Positions 36,919 through 44,906 are shown, counted from the stretch's first letter. The stretch is DNA of 64,000 bases from Betaproteobacteria bacterium (GCA_005881575.1 VBCA01000004.1:124001-188000); one strand, 5' to 3'. Notes: generated from the letters alone by a model not told the origin. Program-made: numbers and translations.

Positions 36919-37371
36919 ATGGACTCCAACCAGCTTCTACGCGTCACCCTAGGGTTCCTCTTTGCTCCGGCAATAGGCCTTGAGGTCCTAGCTCTGCTGC
37001 TGTGTGCCAATCACCTCACTCAATCATTCACGTACTGTCTGCCAGGTACAGTCATGATCGTTGGCCTAGGAGGTCTAGTCGCCTATCCGGCAGCCATGGT
37101 CCTTGGCATCCCTCTTTTTGTCTTGTGTCGAAAGCGCCAATGGCTGAGGCTCTGGCAAGTCACGCTCGGCTCTACGCTGGTTGGAGCATTCTCAACCGTG
37201 CCATTCTCACTCCTCAACTTGAAGGGCCTTACAGTAGCGCTTGAGTACATTCCGCTTTTCTGTGGCGTCGGGTTCGTAGCGGGTATCGCCTTCTGGCTGA
37301 TTGCCGTTTTTCGAAACCGCGCTCTAACCGCCGGTTCTAGAGGCGACGCGCCGCAAGCGGCGCGCGCCTAA
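36919..37371 (+). CDS. Cassette 14: four-helix membrane protein, tail in attC
   Basis: ATG 36919 gives 150 residues with four hydrophobic segments (about 8-30, 42-68, 80-102 and 110-132). The last 16 residues (LTAGSRGDAPQAARA region) are encoded by attC14. No family was recognised. Confidence 0.75.
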   Translation: MDSNQLLRVTLGFLFAPAIGLEVLALLLCANHLTQSFTYCLPGTVMIVGLGGLVAYPAAMVLGIPLFVLCRKRQWLRLWQVTLGSTLVGAFSTVPFSLLNLKGLTVALEYIPLFCGVGFVAGIAFWLIAVFRNRALTAGSRGDAPQAARA

Positions 37372-37386
37372 ACCGGAACGTTCGGC
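37322..37386 (+). repeat. attC site of cassette 14 (65 bp)
   Basis: R'' CTCTAAC to R' GTTCGGC (37380-37386), where C replaces the usual purine. Complementarity to its cassette start is 12/12. Confidence 0.85.
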
Positions 37387-37450
37387 GTCATCGGAAAGGT
37401 AAGCGTGTTGTCAGTCGGTGTCGACTCCAGAAACCAAAGGAGGAAGGATC

Positions 37451-38425
37451 ATGAAGATAACGCGACATCTACTAATAGCAATTGCCAGCGTCAGTATGGT
37501 GCCGACACACTCAACAGCACTCGCGCAAAGCGTAGCCTATCCAAGGAAATTGATAAGAATCATTGTCCCGTTTCCCGCAGGAGGAGCGACGGACATCATG
37601 ACGCGGAATATCGCCCAGAAGCTCAACGAGGCATGGAAACAGCCTGTCGTAGTCGAGAACCGGGCAGGCGCTAACGGCATGATCGGTGCCGATGCGGTCG
37701 CGAAATCGCAGACGGACGGATACACTTATCTCGCTGCCACCATTGCGCATTCCGCCAACGTCTCGCTGTTTCCCAAGGCGCCGTATCAGTTGCAGAGAGA
37801 CCTGCAGCCCGCGGCGATCATGGGCCTCATTCCGCAGGTCCCGGTGGTGCGGGCGGATTCGGCAATCCAAACTCTGCAAGATCTCGTTGCAGTCTCCAAG
37901 ACCAAGAATCTGAATGGCGGATCCGGAGGCAATGGAACCGCCGCGCACCTTGGACTCGAATTGTTCAAGAGTGCTACTGGCGCGAAGATTCAGCACGTAC
38001 CGTATAAGGGCGGCGCTCCTGCGATGACCGACCTGCTCGGCGGTCAGATTGACGTCATTTTTGCTCAACTACCGGAGGGCTTGCCGCACGTGAAATCCGG
38101 AAGGCTTCGTGCTCTCGCGGTAACGAGCGACATGCGACATCCGCTGTTGCCCGACGTTCCAACAACCGCAGAAGCCGGGATTCCAGGGATCGAGTTCACC
38201 AGCTGGAACGCACTTATGGTTCCATCGGGCACCCCACGTGATATCGTTTTGAAGATCAACGCTGAAGTGAGCAGGATCTCAGGCACACCCGATATGAGAA
38301 CGCGAATCATCGAGCAGGGCTTCCAGCCGGTCGCCATGAGCGTGACCGACACGGAGAACTTTGTTAAAGCCGACGTCGAGCGTTGGGCCAAGGTGATTCG
38401 AGACACCGGCATAAAGGCAGATTGA
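37451..38425 (+). CDS. Cassette 15: Bug/TctC-family solute-binding protein
   Basis: ATG 37451, with AGGAGGAAGG just upstream, gives 324 residues with a signal peptide ending STALAQ. YPRKLIRIIVPFPAGGATD and VENRAGANGMIGA are the hallmarks of Bug proteins, the periplasmic binding proteins of tripartite tricarboxylate transporters, very abundant in betaproteobacteria. No tctA/B genes are nearby, so it is an orphan. Its good Shine-Dalgarno suggests it was captured with its own start region. The 1123-bp cassette is one of the larger units. Confidence 0.93.
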   Translation: MKITRHLLIAIASVSMVPTHSTALAQSVAYPRKLIRIIVPFPAGGATDIMTRNIAQKLNEAWKQPVVVENRAGANGMIGADAVAKSQTDGYTYLAATIAHSANVSLFPKAPYQLQRDLQPAAIMGLIPQVPVVRADSAIQTLQDLVAVSKTKNLNGGSGGNGTAAHLGLELFKSATGAKIQHVPYKGGAPAMTDLLGGQIDVIFAQLPEGLPHVKSGRLRALAVTSDMRHPLLPDVPTTAEAGIPGIEFTSWNALMVPSGTPRDIVLKINAEVSRISGTPDMRTRIIEQGFQPVAMSVTDTENFVKADVERWAKVIRDTGIKAD

Positions 38426-38447
38426 CTTCGCGGTTGTCATGTATGCC

Positions 38448-38509
38448 GCCGAACCAGCCCTTGCAGCGGACGCGCCGCAAGCGGTGCGCCGCTGAAGGCG
38501 ACGTTATGC
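38448..38509 (+). repeat. attC site of cassette 15 (62 bp)
   Basis: R'' GCCGAAC to R' GTTATGC (38503-38509). R'' keeps the complement of the odd GTTCGGC core at the cassette start, 11/12 overall. Confidence 0.85.
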
Positions 38510-38577
38510 GTCAGCGAACCAAATGTGAGATCTCCGACCATCTCCCCTTCATCTCTTCGAATACACGGATCTTACCC

Positions 38578-39561
38578 ATGAAACAGCTAGTTACTATTGT
38601 TCTGATTCTGCTAAGCGGTTGTACAACCGCACCCGACGTCACCGAGAACGCGATACCAAGCCGTAGTGCCTCCGTTGCAGGCGTGCGATTCGACGTTCAT
38701 CGCGCTGATGCCATTTCGCTCTCCGTTGTCGCGCGCGGCCGGCCCGGGCAAAGTAGTCAAATGATACAAACGGCCTTGTCAGCGTATATCGCACGGGTTT
38801 GTTCCAACGCGACTTCGGTGACTATGGATAGCCCCTCCGAGTACGAATTCTTGGAGGGCGGCAACGAGTTCCTGATGCCCACCGGCGGCGTGTTGATCCC
38901 AGCGAAAACGTACCACGCGGTGAAGCACGCGCCGCTGCTACACGGTTCCGCGCGTTGCGACCTGCTCGCGACGAATGCAATGGTCATCCGCGAGTCTGCC
39001 CCGGTCCGACTGGACGTCGTCTCGAACCTCGGAGAGTCCATTCCGTTCATAGATCAGGGCTTCGCTTCTTTCAATCGGGAAAGCCTTGACGTGCCGGTCT
39101 CAGGCACCACGCTCGGGCAAACAGCGAAGGAGGCAGTTAAGCAAGCACTCCTCGCGCGTGGCTACAAGATAGAAGTCGTCGCCCCCGGAAGCGCAGCTGA
39201 TGCGAAGATTGTGTTGACCAAGGCCCCGGTTCCATATGAGCAGTTTGCTGGGCTCGCTCTCCTGACCAAGCTGGGCCTACTTGGTATTGAGAATCGGAGC
39301 GCTGCATTTTGCAGCATCACCCTCGCTCTCTACTCGAAGTCATCGGATCGCCCGCTGTCTCTCGGGACAGTCAGTACTCGCGACATGATGCCCGCCGTGT
39401 ACAAGAGTTGGAAAGATGACATGGCCAATGGACCGTCCGCATCAATTCTGGCGAAAGCGAGCCCGCTTCTGAACGTCACGCTGCCTGCCAATGTCAAGGC
39501 GGCGATTCATGCTATTCCCCCGGAAGCTCTCCAATCCTCGTTTGGCACAGGGGCTCAATAG
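38578..39561 (+). CDS. Cassette 16: lipoprotein of unknown function
   Basis: ATG 38578 gives 327 residues with a lipoprotein signal (MKQLVTIVLILLSGCTTAP, lipobox LLSGC). The middle contains a conserved-looking VLIPAKTYHAVKHAP stretch, and a C-terminal domain follows. An alternative in-frame ATG (38508) would give a 23-residue extension and no proper signal. No family was recognised. Confidence 0.78.
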   Translation: MKQLVTIVLILLSGCTTAPDVTENAIPSRSASVAGVRFDVHRADAISLSVVARGRPGQSSQMIQTALSAYIARVCSNATSVTMDSPSEYEFLEGGNEFLMPTGGVLIPAKTYHAVKHAPLLHGSARCDLLATNAMVIRESAPVRLDVVSNLGESIPFIDQGFASFNRESLDVPVSGTTLGQTAKEAVKQALLARGYKIEVVAPGSAADAKIVLTKAPVPYEQFAGLALLTKLGLLGIENRSAAFCSITLALYSKSSDRPLSLGTVSTRDMMPAVYKSWKDDMANGPSASILAKASPLLNVTLPANVKAAIHAIPPEALQSSFGTGAQ

Positions 39562-39587
39562 GGACTATAACGGATGAGAATGATGAC

Positions 39588-39645
39588 GCATAACCCTTCG
39601 TTGCAGCGGGCCGCCTTCGGCAGCCGCTGAACTCGAGCGTTAGGT
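39588..39645 (+). repeat. attC site of cassette 16 (58 bp)
   Basis: R'' GCATAAC to R' GTTAGGT (39639-39645). Pairs with attC19 as a 58-bp family. Complementarity 11/11. Confidence 0.9.
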
Positions 39646-39663
39646 GGCCGTCTGAGAGAGGGC

Positions 39664-41094
39664 GTGATGATCACTTTCCTACGCGAGACCTACCCCAAGC
39701 TGTTGCTCTGTCTTCTGCTCTTCTCGAGCTCCTTTTCTGCCGAGTGCGCAGGTTGGAAGATCAAGTTTGACGGCAGCGATTCCGATCCGGTCATTGCGGA
39801 TGGCGTTCTGTACGTGGGTTCGGCGGATGGTGCGGTCTATGCTCTTGACCCTATAAATGGAGCAACGAAGTGGCGCTTTCAGACCGGAGAGGGCCTGACG
39901 TCCGGCCCCCAAATCATCACCACGCCCAGGAAGGGCGCCACCTTTGAGGAAATGGTCACCAAGGGTGTCAATGCTCCGCGACAAGGGAAGAAAGGCATCG
40001 ACCTGACACCCGTGGTTCGGAAGGGAACTGTTTTCATCGGGTCGGGAGACTTCTCGTTTTACGCGCTCGATGCGATGACTGGAGAGAAGAAATGGTCGTA
40101 TGCGGCAGAATCGAAGATCGCTGGCAGCGCGGTCTACGAGGATGGCACCGCGTACATCGTAACGGAGAAGGGTCTGCACGCTCTCGACACGTCTACCGGG
40201 AAGAGGAAGTGGCTATTTGAGACGCTGCAGGAAATACCCGTTCAGCAGATGAACGATGTTCGGCGTCTCGGCAAGCGACCTGCGCAGGGTCCAGAACGGG
40301 GCGAGAACGCGCTCTTTCTCACGGCATGGCCTTTCAGGATGTCCACGACCCCGCAAAAGTGCTTCGTGTATGCCGTTGCCCCTGAATCCGGCAAGACGAT
40401 GTGGGTGAACGCCCTCGACGGCCTTGATATCACGGCGCCCGTAGTAACCAAGGGGCTCGTGTTCGTCACGGCCGAAGATCCTCGTTCAGCCCCTCAACCC
40501 GGAAACCCTCTCGGTTCCAGCTCGAATCAAGAAACGCTGTATGCGATCAACGCGGTCGACGGGCAAATCAAGTGGAAGCTCGGTGCGGAGCGGGTGTACG
40601 GAAGGTCGCGGCTGCTCATCGCCAACAACACCATCTATTTCAAGACTGACAAGAGGCTGATCGCGGTGGAGCTGGAAACAGGGCGGCTGCTCTGGAGCTT
40701 CGGCGCGGAGAACATTCAAGGTGATCCCAAAGTGGACGACCAGCATCTCTACGTCGTCACTCACAAAGGCACCATGGCTCGGCCTGACGACACGCTGCAT
40801 GCGCTGGCCCTCGCGACGGGGCAAGAGAAGTGGTCACAGAGACTTAGCGGCGGTGCATACATGCGCATGGTTCATGAGGGCGTTGTCTATGCGGGCGGAG
40901 CGAATCTCTACGCCCTCGATGCAGATGCGGGCACGAAGCTATGGTCCTTCGAGGAAATGCGGCGTATTAGTTCAGCACAGTTGATTTCCGGTGGCAGGAT
41001 TTTCGCAATCTCGCCGACCGTAACCTACTTTGGAACGAGCAAGGTGGACCAGGGCTATCTCTATGCACTTGACGCCAAGACAGGAAAACCATGA
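39664..41094 (+). CDS. Cassette 17a: PQQ-like beta-propeller protein
   Basis: ATG 39664 (or 39667) gives 476 residues with a signal peptide (about 1-29). Repeats of the form YALDPINGATKWRF, YALDAMTGEKKWSY, HALDTSTGKRKWLF and HALALATGQEKWSQ are PQQ/quinoprotein-type propeller blades. It lacks a recognisable dehydrogenase active site, so it is a periplasmic propeller of unknown ligand. It shares one cassette unit with the next gene, without an attC between them. Confidence 0.85.
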   Translation: MMITFLRETYPKLLLCLLLFSSSFSAECAGWKIKFDGSDSDPVIADGVLYVGSADGAVYALDPINGATKWRFQTGEGLTSGPQIITTPRKGATFEEMVTKGVNAPRQGKKGIDLTPVVRKGTVFIGSGDFSFYALDAMTGEKKWSYAAESKIAGSAVYEDGTAYIVTEKGLHALDTSTGKRKWLFETLQEIPVQQMNDVRRLGKRPAQGPERGENALFLTAWPFRMSTTPQKCFVYAVAPESGKTMWVNALDGLDITAPVVTKGLVFVTAEDPRSAPQPGNPLGSSSNQETLYAINAVDGQIKWKLGAERVYGRSRLLIANNTIYFKTDKRLIAVELETGRLLWSFGAENIQGDPKVDDQHLYVVTHKGTMARPDDTLHALALATGQEKWSQRLSGGAYMRMVHEGVVYAGGANLYALDADAGTKLWSFEEMRRISSAQLISGGRIFAISPTVTYFGTSKVDQGYLYALDAKTGKP

Positions 41095-41194
41095 GGCGCA
41101 GGAAGCCATGAACTATCCGGGAGGAAGGCGCCCCACAGCCAGTCACTCACGCAACCATGCACATGCTGAGACACCCCGCTTCGGAGGCACCGCG

Positions 41195-41443
41195 ATGACC
41201 AACCGTCTCATATATTGGTTTCCCGCAAAGCGCTACGGTTGGGGCTGGGGTCTTCCCAGCGTGTGGCAGGGTCGGGTTGTCATGGGAATCTTCGCCGTCC
41301 TTCTCCTCGGTGGCGCCCTCATGCTGCTGCCCACGTACGGCTCGTTGGTCTTCGCCATATATGCGGTGTGCCTGTGCCTAGGTCTCGTCGCCGTGTGCTG
41401 GGTCAAGGGCGAGCCTCCCACATGGCGTTGGGGCGCCAAGTGA
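41195..41443 (+). CDS. Cassette 17b: small membrane protein
   Basis: ATG 41195 gives 82 residues with two helices (about 27-47 and 50-70) and a Trp/Gly-rich start (YWFPAKRYGWGWGLP). It lies 100 bp after the propeller gene, and attC17 follows its stop. Function unknown. Confidence 0.7.
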   Translation: MTNRLIYWFPAKRYGWGWGLPSVWQGRVVMGIFAVLLLGGALMLLPTYGSLVFAIYAVCLCLGLVAVCWVKGEPPTWRWGAK

Positions 41444-41450
41444 AGGCGCC

Positions 41451-41540
41451 GTCTAACCGCCCAGCGCACCCGGACGCGCGTGAACCATCGCGCTCCGGCA
41501 AGCGGCGGCAGTCGCGCGCCGGTGGCTGGAAACGTTAGAG
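41451..41540 (+). repeat. attC site closing cassette 17 (90 bp)
   Basis: R'' GTCTAAC to R' GTTAGAG (41534-41540). 90-bp family. Only 8/12 bases complement the start of this cassette, unlike most units. Confidence 0.9.
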
Positions 41541-41591
41541 CGCATGAGACGTGATTCCCGATCCGTCAACGAATGGAAAGCGAGGAATGCA

Positions 41592-42377
41592 ATGAAAAAT
41601 GTCGCTGCCCCAGCTGTATTCGCGGTCATCGTTCTAGCACTCGGTGGTATGCCCGCGGGCGCGAGCGCGGCGGAGATCAAGGCACTCGCAACGATCGCCC
41701 TGCAAAGCGTGATGGAGGATCTGGCACCGCGATTCGAGAAGGCAAGCGGCCACAAGGTGAGGATCACATTCGGCCTCGGCGTCCCTTTGGCAAAGCGAGT
41801 GCAGGACGGCGAGGCCGCGGACTTACTGTTAGGGCCTCGGGGCAGTATCGACGGCTTGATCAAGGCCGGCAGGTTGGAACCGGGTTCGGACATTAACCTT
41901 GCCCGCTCGGGCGTCGGCGTAGCGGTGCGCAAAGGGGCGCCGAAGCCGGACATTTCCACACCCGAGGCGCTAAAGCGCGCGCTTATCGCTGCCAAGTCCA
42001 TCAGCTATACCAACCCGGCTTTCGGCGGCGCGAGCGGCGTTCACTTCGGCAAGGTGATCGAGCGCCTGGGCATCGCCGAAGAGATGAAGGCCAAGACCAA
42101 ATTCCCGCCCCAAGGCGGGTTCACGGCGCGCCTGCTCGTTACCGGAGACGCTGAGTTGGCCGTGCAGCAGATCGGGGAATTAATATCGATCCCGGACGTT
42201 GAGCTCCTCGGCCCACTGCCTGGCGACCTGCAAAGTGTTACGACTTTTGCGGCCGCGATTCCATCGGCTGCCCATCAACCGGATGCCGCACGAGCACTGA
42301 TCAAGTACCTGCAATCCCCCGAAGCCGCTGCAGTCATGAAGGCCAAAGGTTTGGACCCGATCGCGGAACTACGCTGA
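41592..42377 (+). CDS. Cassette 18: ModA-like solute-binding protein
   Basis: ATG 41592, preceded by GAGGAATGCA, gives 261 residues with a signal peptide (about 1-25). It has the layout of molybdate/tungstate-type extracellular binding proteins: an AEIKALATIALQSVMEDLAP start, PEALKRALIAAKSISYTNPA hinge and IKYLQSPEAAAVMKAKGLDP end. No ABC permease or ATPase gene is nearby, so it is an orphan. Ligand unknown. Confidence 0.88.
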   Translation: MKNVAAPAVFAVIVLALGGMPAGASAAEIKALATIALQSVMEDLAPRFEKASGHKVRITFGLGVPLAKRVQDGEAADLLLGPRGSIDGLIKAGRLEPGSDINLARSGVGVAVRKGAPKPDISTPEALKRALIAAKSISYTNPAFGGASGVHFGKVIERLGIAEEMKAKTKFPPQGGFTARLLVTGDAELAVQQIGELISIPDVELLGPLPGDLQSVTTFAAAIPSAAHQPDAARALIKYLQSPEAAAVMKAKGLDPIAELR

Positions 42378-42397
42378 TCCCTGATTGCTTATGAGCG

Positions 42398-42485
42398 CCC
42401 CAACCTTTTGCTGCTGCGGACAGGCCGCCAGCGAAGTGCCCGCTCATAGCGTCGTCCAGGCTCGCCGCAGAGCAAGACGTTAGGC
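42398..42485 (+). repeat. attC site of cassette 18 (88 bp)
   Basis: R'' CCCCAAC to R' GTTAGGC (42479-42485). Sequence differs from the main families. Complementarity to the cassette start is reduced (8/10). Confidence 0.8.
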
Positions 42486-42526
42486 TGGTATTCAGGGAAG
42501 GTGACGCGTCATCACGGTGGAAGAAA

Positions 42527-43039
42527 ATGCAACCACATAGGCGATGCATGCTCATTGGCACCGTGTATCGGTCAACCCTTGTCTCGCTTGCGCTCGTTTT
42601 GGTGGCTTGCACAACACAAAAGCAGTCAGGCTTGGTGGATGCGGCTGCAACACCGCTCAGTGATCTGAACGTGGTTCACGCGGAAATACCGGCTGTCCTT
42701 GTAGAGGCGCAGAAGGAGGCTTACTCGGTACCGTCAGATCACAGTTGTGCCTCTCTCACAGCGAGGGTTCGCGCCCTTGATGAGGTGCTTGGCCCGGACC
42801 TGGATGCACCTGCTTCCGCCAGCAATCCAGGCCTCATTGAGCGTGGCTCTAGCGCGGCAGGTACCGCAGCGGTTGGCGCCCTGCGTCACACGGCAGAAGG
42901 GGTCGTTCCCTTCCGAGGGTGGGTCAGAAAGCTCAGTGGGGCAGAGCGTTACTCGAAGCAGGTTGCTGCGGCCATCGCTGCGGGAACAGTTCGCCGTGCT
43001 TTCCTGAAGGGGCTCAGAGTTTCAAAGGAGTGCCCGTGA
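42527..43039 (+). CDS. Cassette 19: lipoprotein of unknown function
   Basis: ATG 42527 gives 170 residues with a lipoprotein signal (STLVSLALVLVACTT, Cys28); ATG 42548 is an alternative start. The mature part is helical with two Cys (near 74 and the C-terminal KECP). No family was recognised. Confidence 0.75.
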   Translation: MQPHRRCMLIGTVYRSTLVSLALVLVACTTQKQSGLVDAAATPLSDLNVVHAEIPAVLVEAQKEAYSVPSDHSCASLTARVRALDEVLGPDLDAPASASNPGLIERGSSAAGTAAVGALRHTAEGVVPFRGWVRKLSGAERYSKQVAAAIAAGTVRRAFLKGLRVSKECP

Positions 43040-43055
43040 AGCCCATATCGCAGCA

Positions 43056-43113
43056 GCCCAACCCTTCGTTCCACCGGACTGCCTTCGGCGGCCGCTGAAC
43101 TCAAACGTTAGAC
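43056..43113 (+). repeat. attC site of cassette 19 (58 bp)
   Basis: R'' GCCCAAC to R' GTTAGAC (43107-43113). 58-bp family with attC16. Complementarity 9/12. Confidence 0.85.
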
Positions 43114-43117
43114 CGCA

Positions 43118-43930
43118 ATGAAGCTACCGCTTTACCAGATTGATGCCTTTACAAGCCGGATGTTCAGCGGGAATCCCGCTGCAGTGGTCCTGCTGGATGC
43201 CTGGCTGCCCGACGACGCGCTCAGAGCGATCGCCGCAGAGAACAATCTTGCCGAGACCGCGTTCGTAATCCGGCATGGGGAGGTCATGCCGCTGCGATGG
43301 TTTACGCCAACGGTGGAGGTCGATCTGTGCGGGCATGCAACTCTGGCGGCAGCCGATGTTCTTTTCCGCTACATCTCGCGTGAAGCGAAACGCCTTGTAT
43401 TCAGTACGCGCAGCGGAAACCTCACGGTTACGCGGGACGGCAACCTTCTCAGCATGGATTTTCCTTCCCGTCCCGGGAAGCCGGTGGAGATAGAGGATAC
43501 CGTCGTTGCAGCTTTGGGCGTTCGCCCCAAAGAGTTATATCGAGCGCGCGACTTGCTTGCGATCTACGAGTCCGAATCGGAAATACGCGGCTTTCGGCCG
43601 GATTTCGGGCGCATCGCTTCGCTTGACGTCCTTGCCGTCACCATATCCGCGCCCGGTGAAGCGGTTGACTATGTCTATCGATTTTTCGCGCCGCGCCAAG
43701 GAATCCCCGAGGATCCCGTAACCGGGTCTGCGAATTGCACGCTCGTGCCGTACTGGGCTGCGCGCCTCGGCCGCTCCGAGCTGGTTGCGAAGCAGCTTTC
43801 GGCCCGAGGAGGCGACCTTCATTGCGCGCTGCGCGGCGATCGCGTTTTGATCGCGGGGCAAGCCGTCGAGTACTTGCGCGGGGAGATTACAGTTGACGCT
43901 TCCGAGCCGACTCGTGGGTGCGAACGGTAG
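43118..43930 (+). CDS. Cassette 20a: PhzF family isomerase
   Basis: ATG 43118 gives 270 residues. QIDAFTSRMFSGNPAAVVLL, NNLAETAFV, VDLCGHATLAAA and EDPVTGSANCTL are PhzF motifs, including the catalytic Glu in AETAF. PhzF-like proteins are isomerases of which only a few take part in phenazine synthesis; no phenazine genes are here. It shares a cassette unit with the HIT gene. Confidence 0.93.
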   Translation: MKLPLYQIDAFTSRMFSGNPAAVVLLDAWLPDDALRAIAAENNLAETAFVIRHGEVMPLRWFTPTVEVDLCGHATLAAADVLFRYISREAKRLVFSTRSGNLTVTRDGNLLSMDFPSRPGKPVEIEDTVVAALGVRPKELYRARDLLAIYESESEIRGFRPDFGRIASLDVLAVTISAPGEAVDYVYRFFAPRQGIPEDPVTGSANCTLVPYWAARLGRSELVAKQLSARGGDLHCALRGDRVLIAGQAVEYLRGEITVDASEPTRGCER

Positions 43931-43949
43931 GCATCGTGGAATTCAGACG

Positions 43950-44320
43950 ATGAGTGTCGATGACGCAAATTGCGAGCTGTGTGCGCCAAGCGATGTCTTG
44001 GTAGAGAACTCGCTTGCCTACGTGCGCTACGACAACAATTCGCTCAGCCGCGGTCATATCCTGGTTATCCCGTCGGCAGCTTTTTCGACATGACGAAAGA
44101 AGAACAGGACTCCGTACTTTCGCTGCTGAACCAGGCGCAGCGGGTTATCGAGAAGGAGCATGCTCCGGACGGCTATAACATCGGGGTGAACGTCGGGAAA
44201 GCCGGGGGGCAGTCCCGCATGCACGTACACGTGCACTTGATTCCCCGCTACGAGGGAGATGTTCCAAATCCCCAAGGGGGAATCAGGTGCGTCCTGACAA
44301 GGAAAGCACATGGCGCCTAA
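43950..44320 (+). pseudogene. Cassette 20b: HIT-family protein, broken by a frameshift
   Basis: The first frame (43950-44093) carries the HIT N-terminal part (NCELCAPSDVLVENSLAYVRYDNN, GHILVIPSA). The second frame carries FFDMTKEEQDSV, NIGVNVGKAGGQSRMHVHVHLIPR and the stop at 44318. The catalytic HVHVHL is intact. The frames would join if a base is restored in the T5 run at 44081-44085, which is the point of failure. Either a real inactivation or a sequencing error. The stop TAA comes from the R'' box. Confidence 0.8.
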
Positions 44321-44374
44321 CCGCGCGTTCGAGAGCGGATGCACCAGGCGCACCGCTCACCGCGAACGCTAGCT
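44315..44374 (+). repeat. Decayed terminal attC site (60 bp)
   Basis: R'' GCCTAAC to GCTAGCT (44368-44374), where the GTT of the core is GCT. The inner sequence resembles the 93-bp family. It closes the array; only 8/12 bases complement the start of its cassette. Confidence 0.75.
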
Positions 44375-44462
44375 TGCTCCGGCAAATGTCAGTGCAACCT
44401 CCCCGGGCAAGCGGCGCAAGAACCGGCGAGCCGCGGGCAGCCGCCGTAGTCGAGTGATCGCA

Positions 44463-44906
44463 ATGGAACGATATTTCGACGACTTCAGGCCCGGGGAACG
44501 CTTCCGGTCCAAGGGGATAACCCTGACCGAGGCCGAGATCATCAACTTTGCCCTTGCCTACGATCCCCAGCCGTTTCACGTGGATGTCGGCGCGGCGGCT
44601 AACTCATCGTTCGGCGGACTGATAGCGAGCGGCATACAGACGTTCGCTCTCGCATGGCGGATGTTCCTTGCTGAGGGATTGTTCAGCGCCTGCGGCATGG
44701 GCTCTCCCGGCATCGACGAACTTCGTTGGACAGCTCCGGTCAAGCCTGGCGACACCATCTACACGGAGGCAGAAGTGCTGGAGGTGCGCCCCTCCAGCTC
44801 GAAACCCGATCGCGGCACGCTGCGGATGGGCTACTGCATAGTGAACCAGCGCAGTGAAACGGTTCTAACCATGACCATCCTTCATATTCTCAAAAAGCGC
44901 CCGTAA
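44463..44906 (+). CDS. MaoC-like hotdog dehydratase
   Basis: ATG 44463 gives 147 residues. The catalytic-dyad region ALAYDPQPFHVD (Asp and His of the hydratase motif) and the FGGLIASGIQTFAL helix mark an R-specific enoyl-CoA hydratase/MaoC hotdog fold. Its stop overlaps the GNAT start (TAATG), which indicates coupling. It lies just right of the array end. Confidence 0.9.
   Translation: MERYFDDFRPGERFRSKGITLTEAEIINFALAYDPQPFHVDVGAAANSSFGGLIASGIQTFALAWRMFLAEGLFSACGMGSPGIDELRWTAPVKPGDTIYTEAEVLEVRPSSSKPDRGTLRMGYCIVNQRSETVLTMTILHILKKRP

Larger units (their letters stand above)
29420..44374. mobile_element. Chromosomal integron with 20 gene cassettes
   Basis: The parts are all visible: a reverse-strand tyrosine integrase (29420-30469), a LexA-controlled promoter, a candidate divergent cassette promoter, an attI core (GTTAGA at 30603-30608), and 20 consecutive units that each end in an attC-like site closing with G followed by TTRRRY. 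All cassette genes point right, away from intI. Sizes range from 302 to 1895 bp, total about 13.8 kb. attC sites are 58-93 bp and fall into several sequence families. The last site (44315-44374) has a decayed GCTAGCT core, which I take as the right end. Confidence 0.95.

Noticed and set aside
31016-44374. Regularly spaced GC-rich repeats could be read as a CRISPR array
   Set aside because: The units are 58-93 bp, lie after each gene, differ between families and end in GTTRRRY cores with matching RYYYAAC, so they are attC sites. No cas genes are present.
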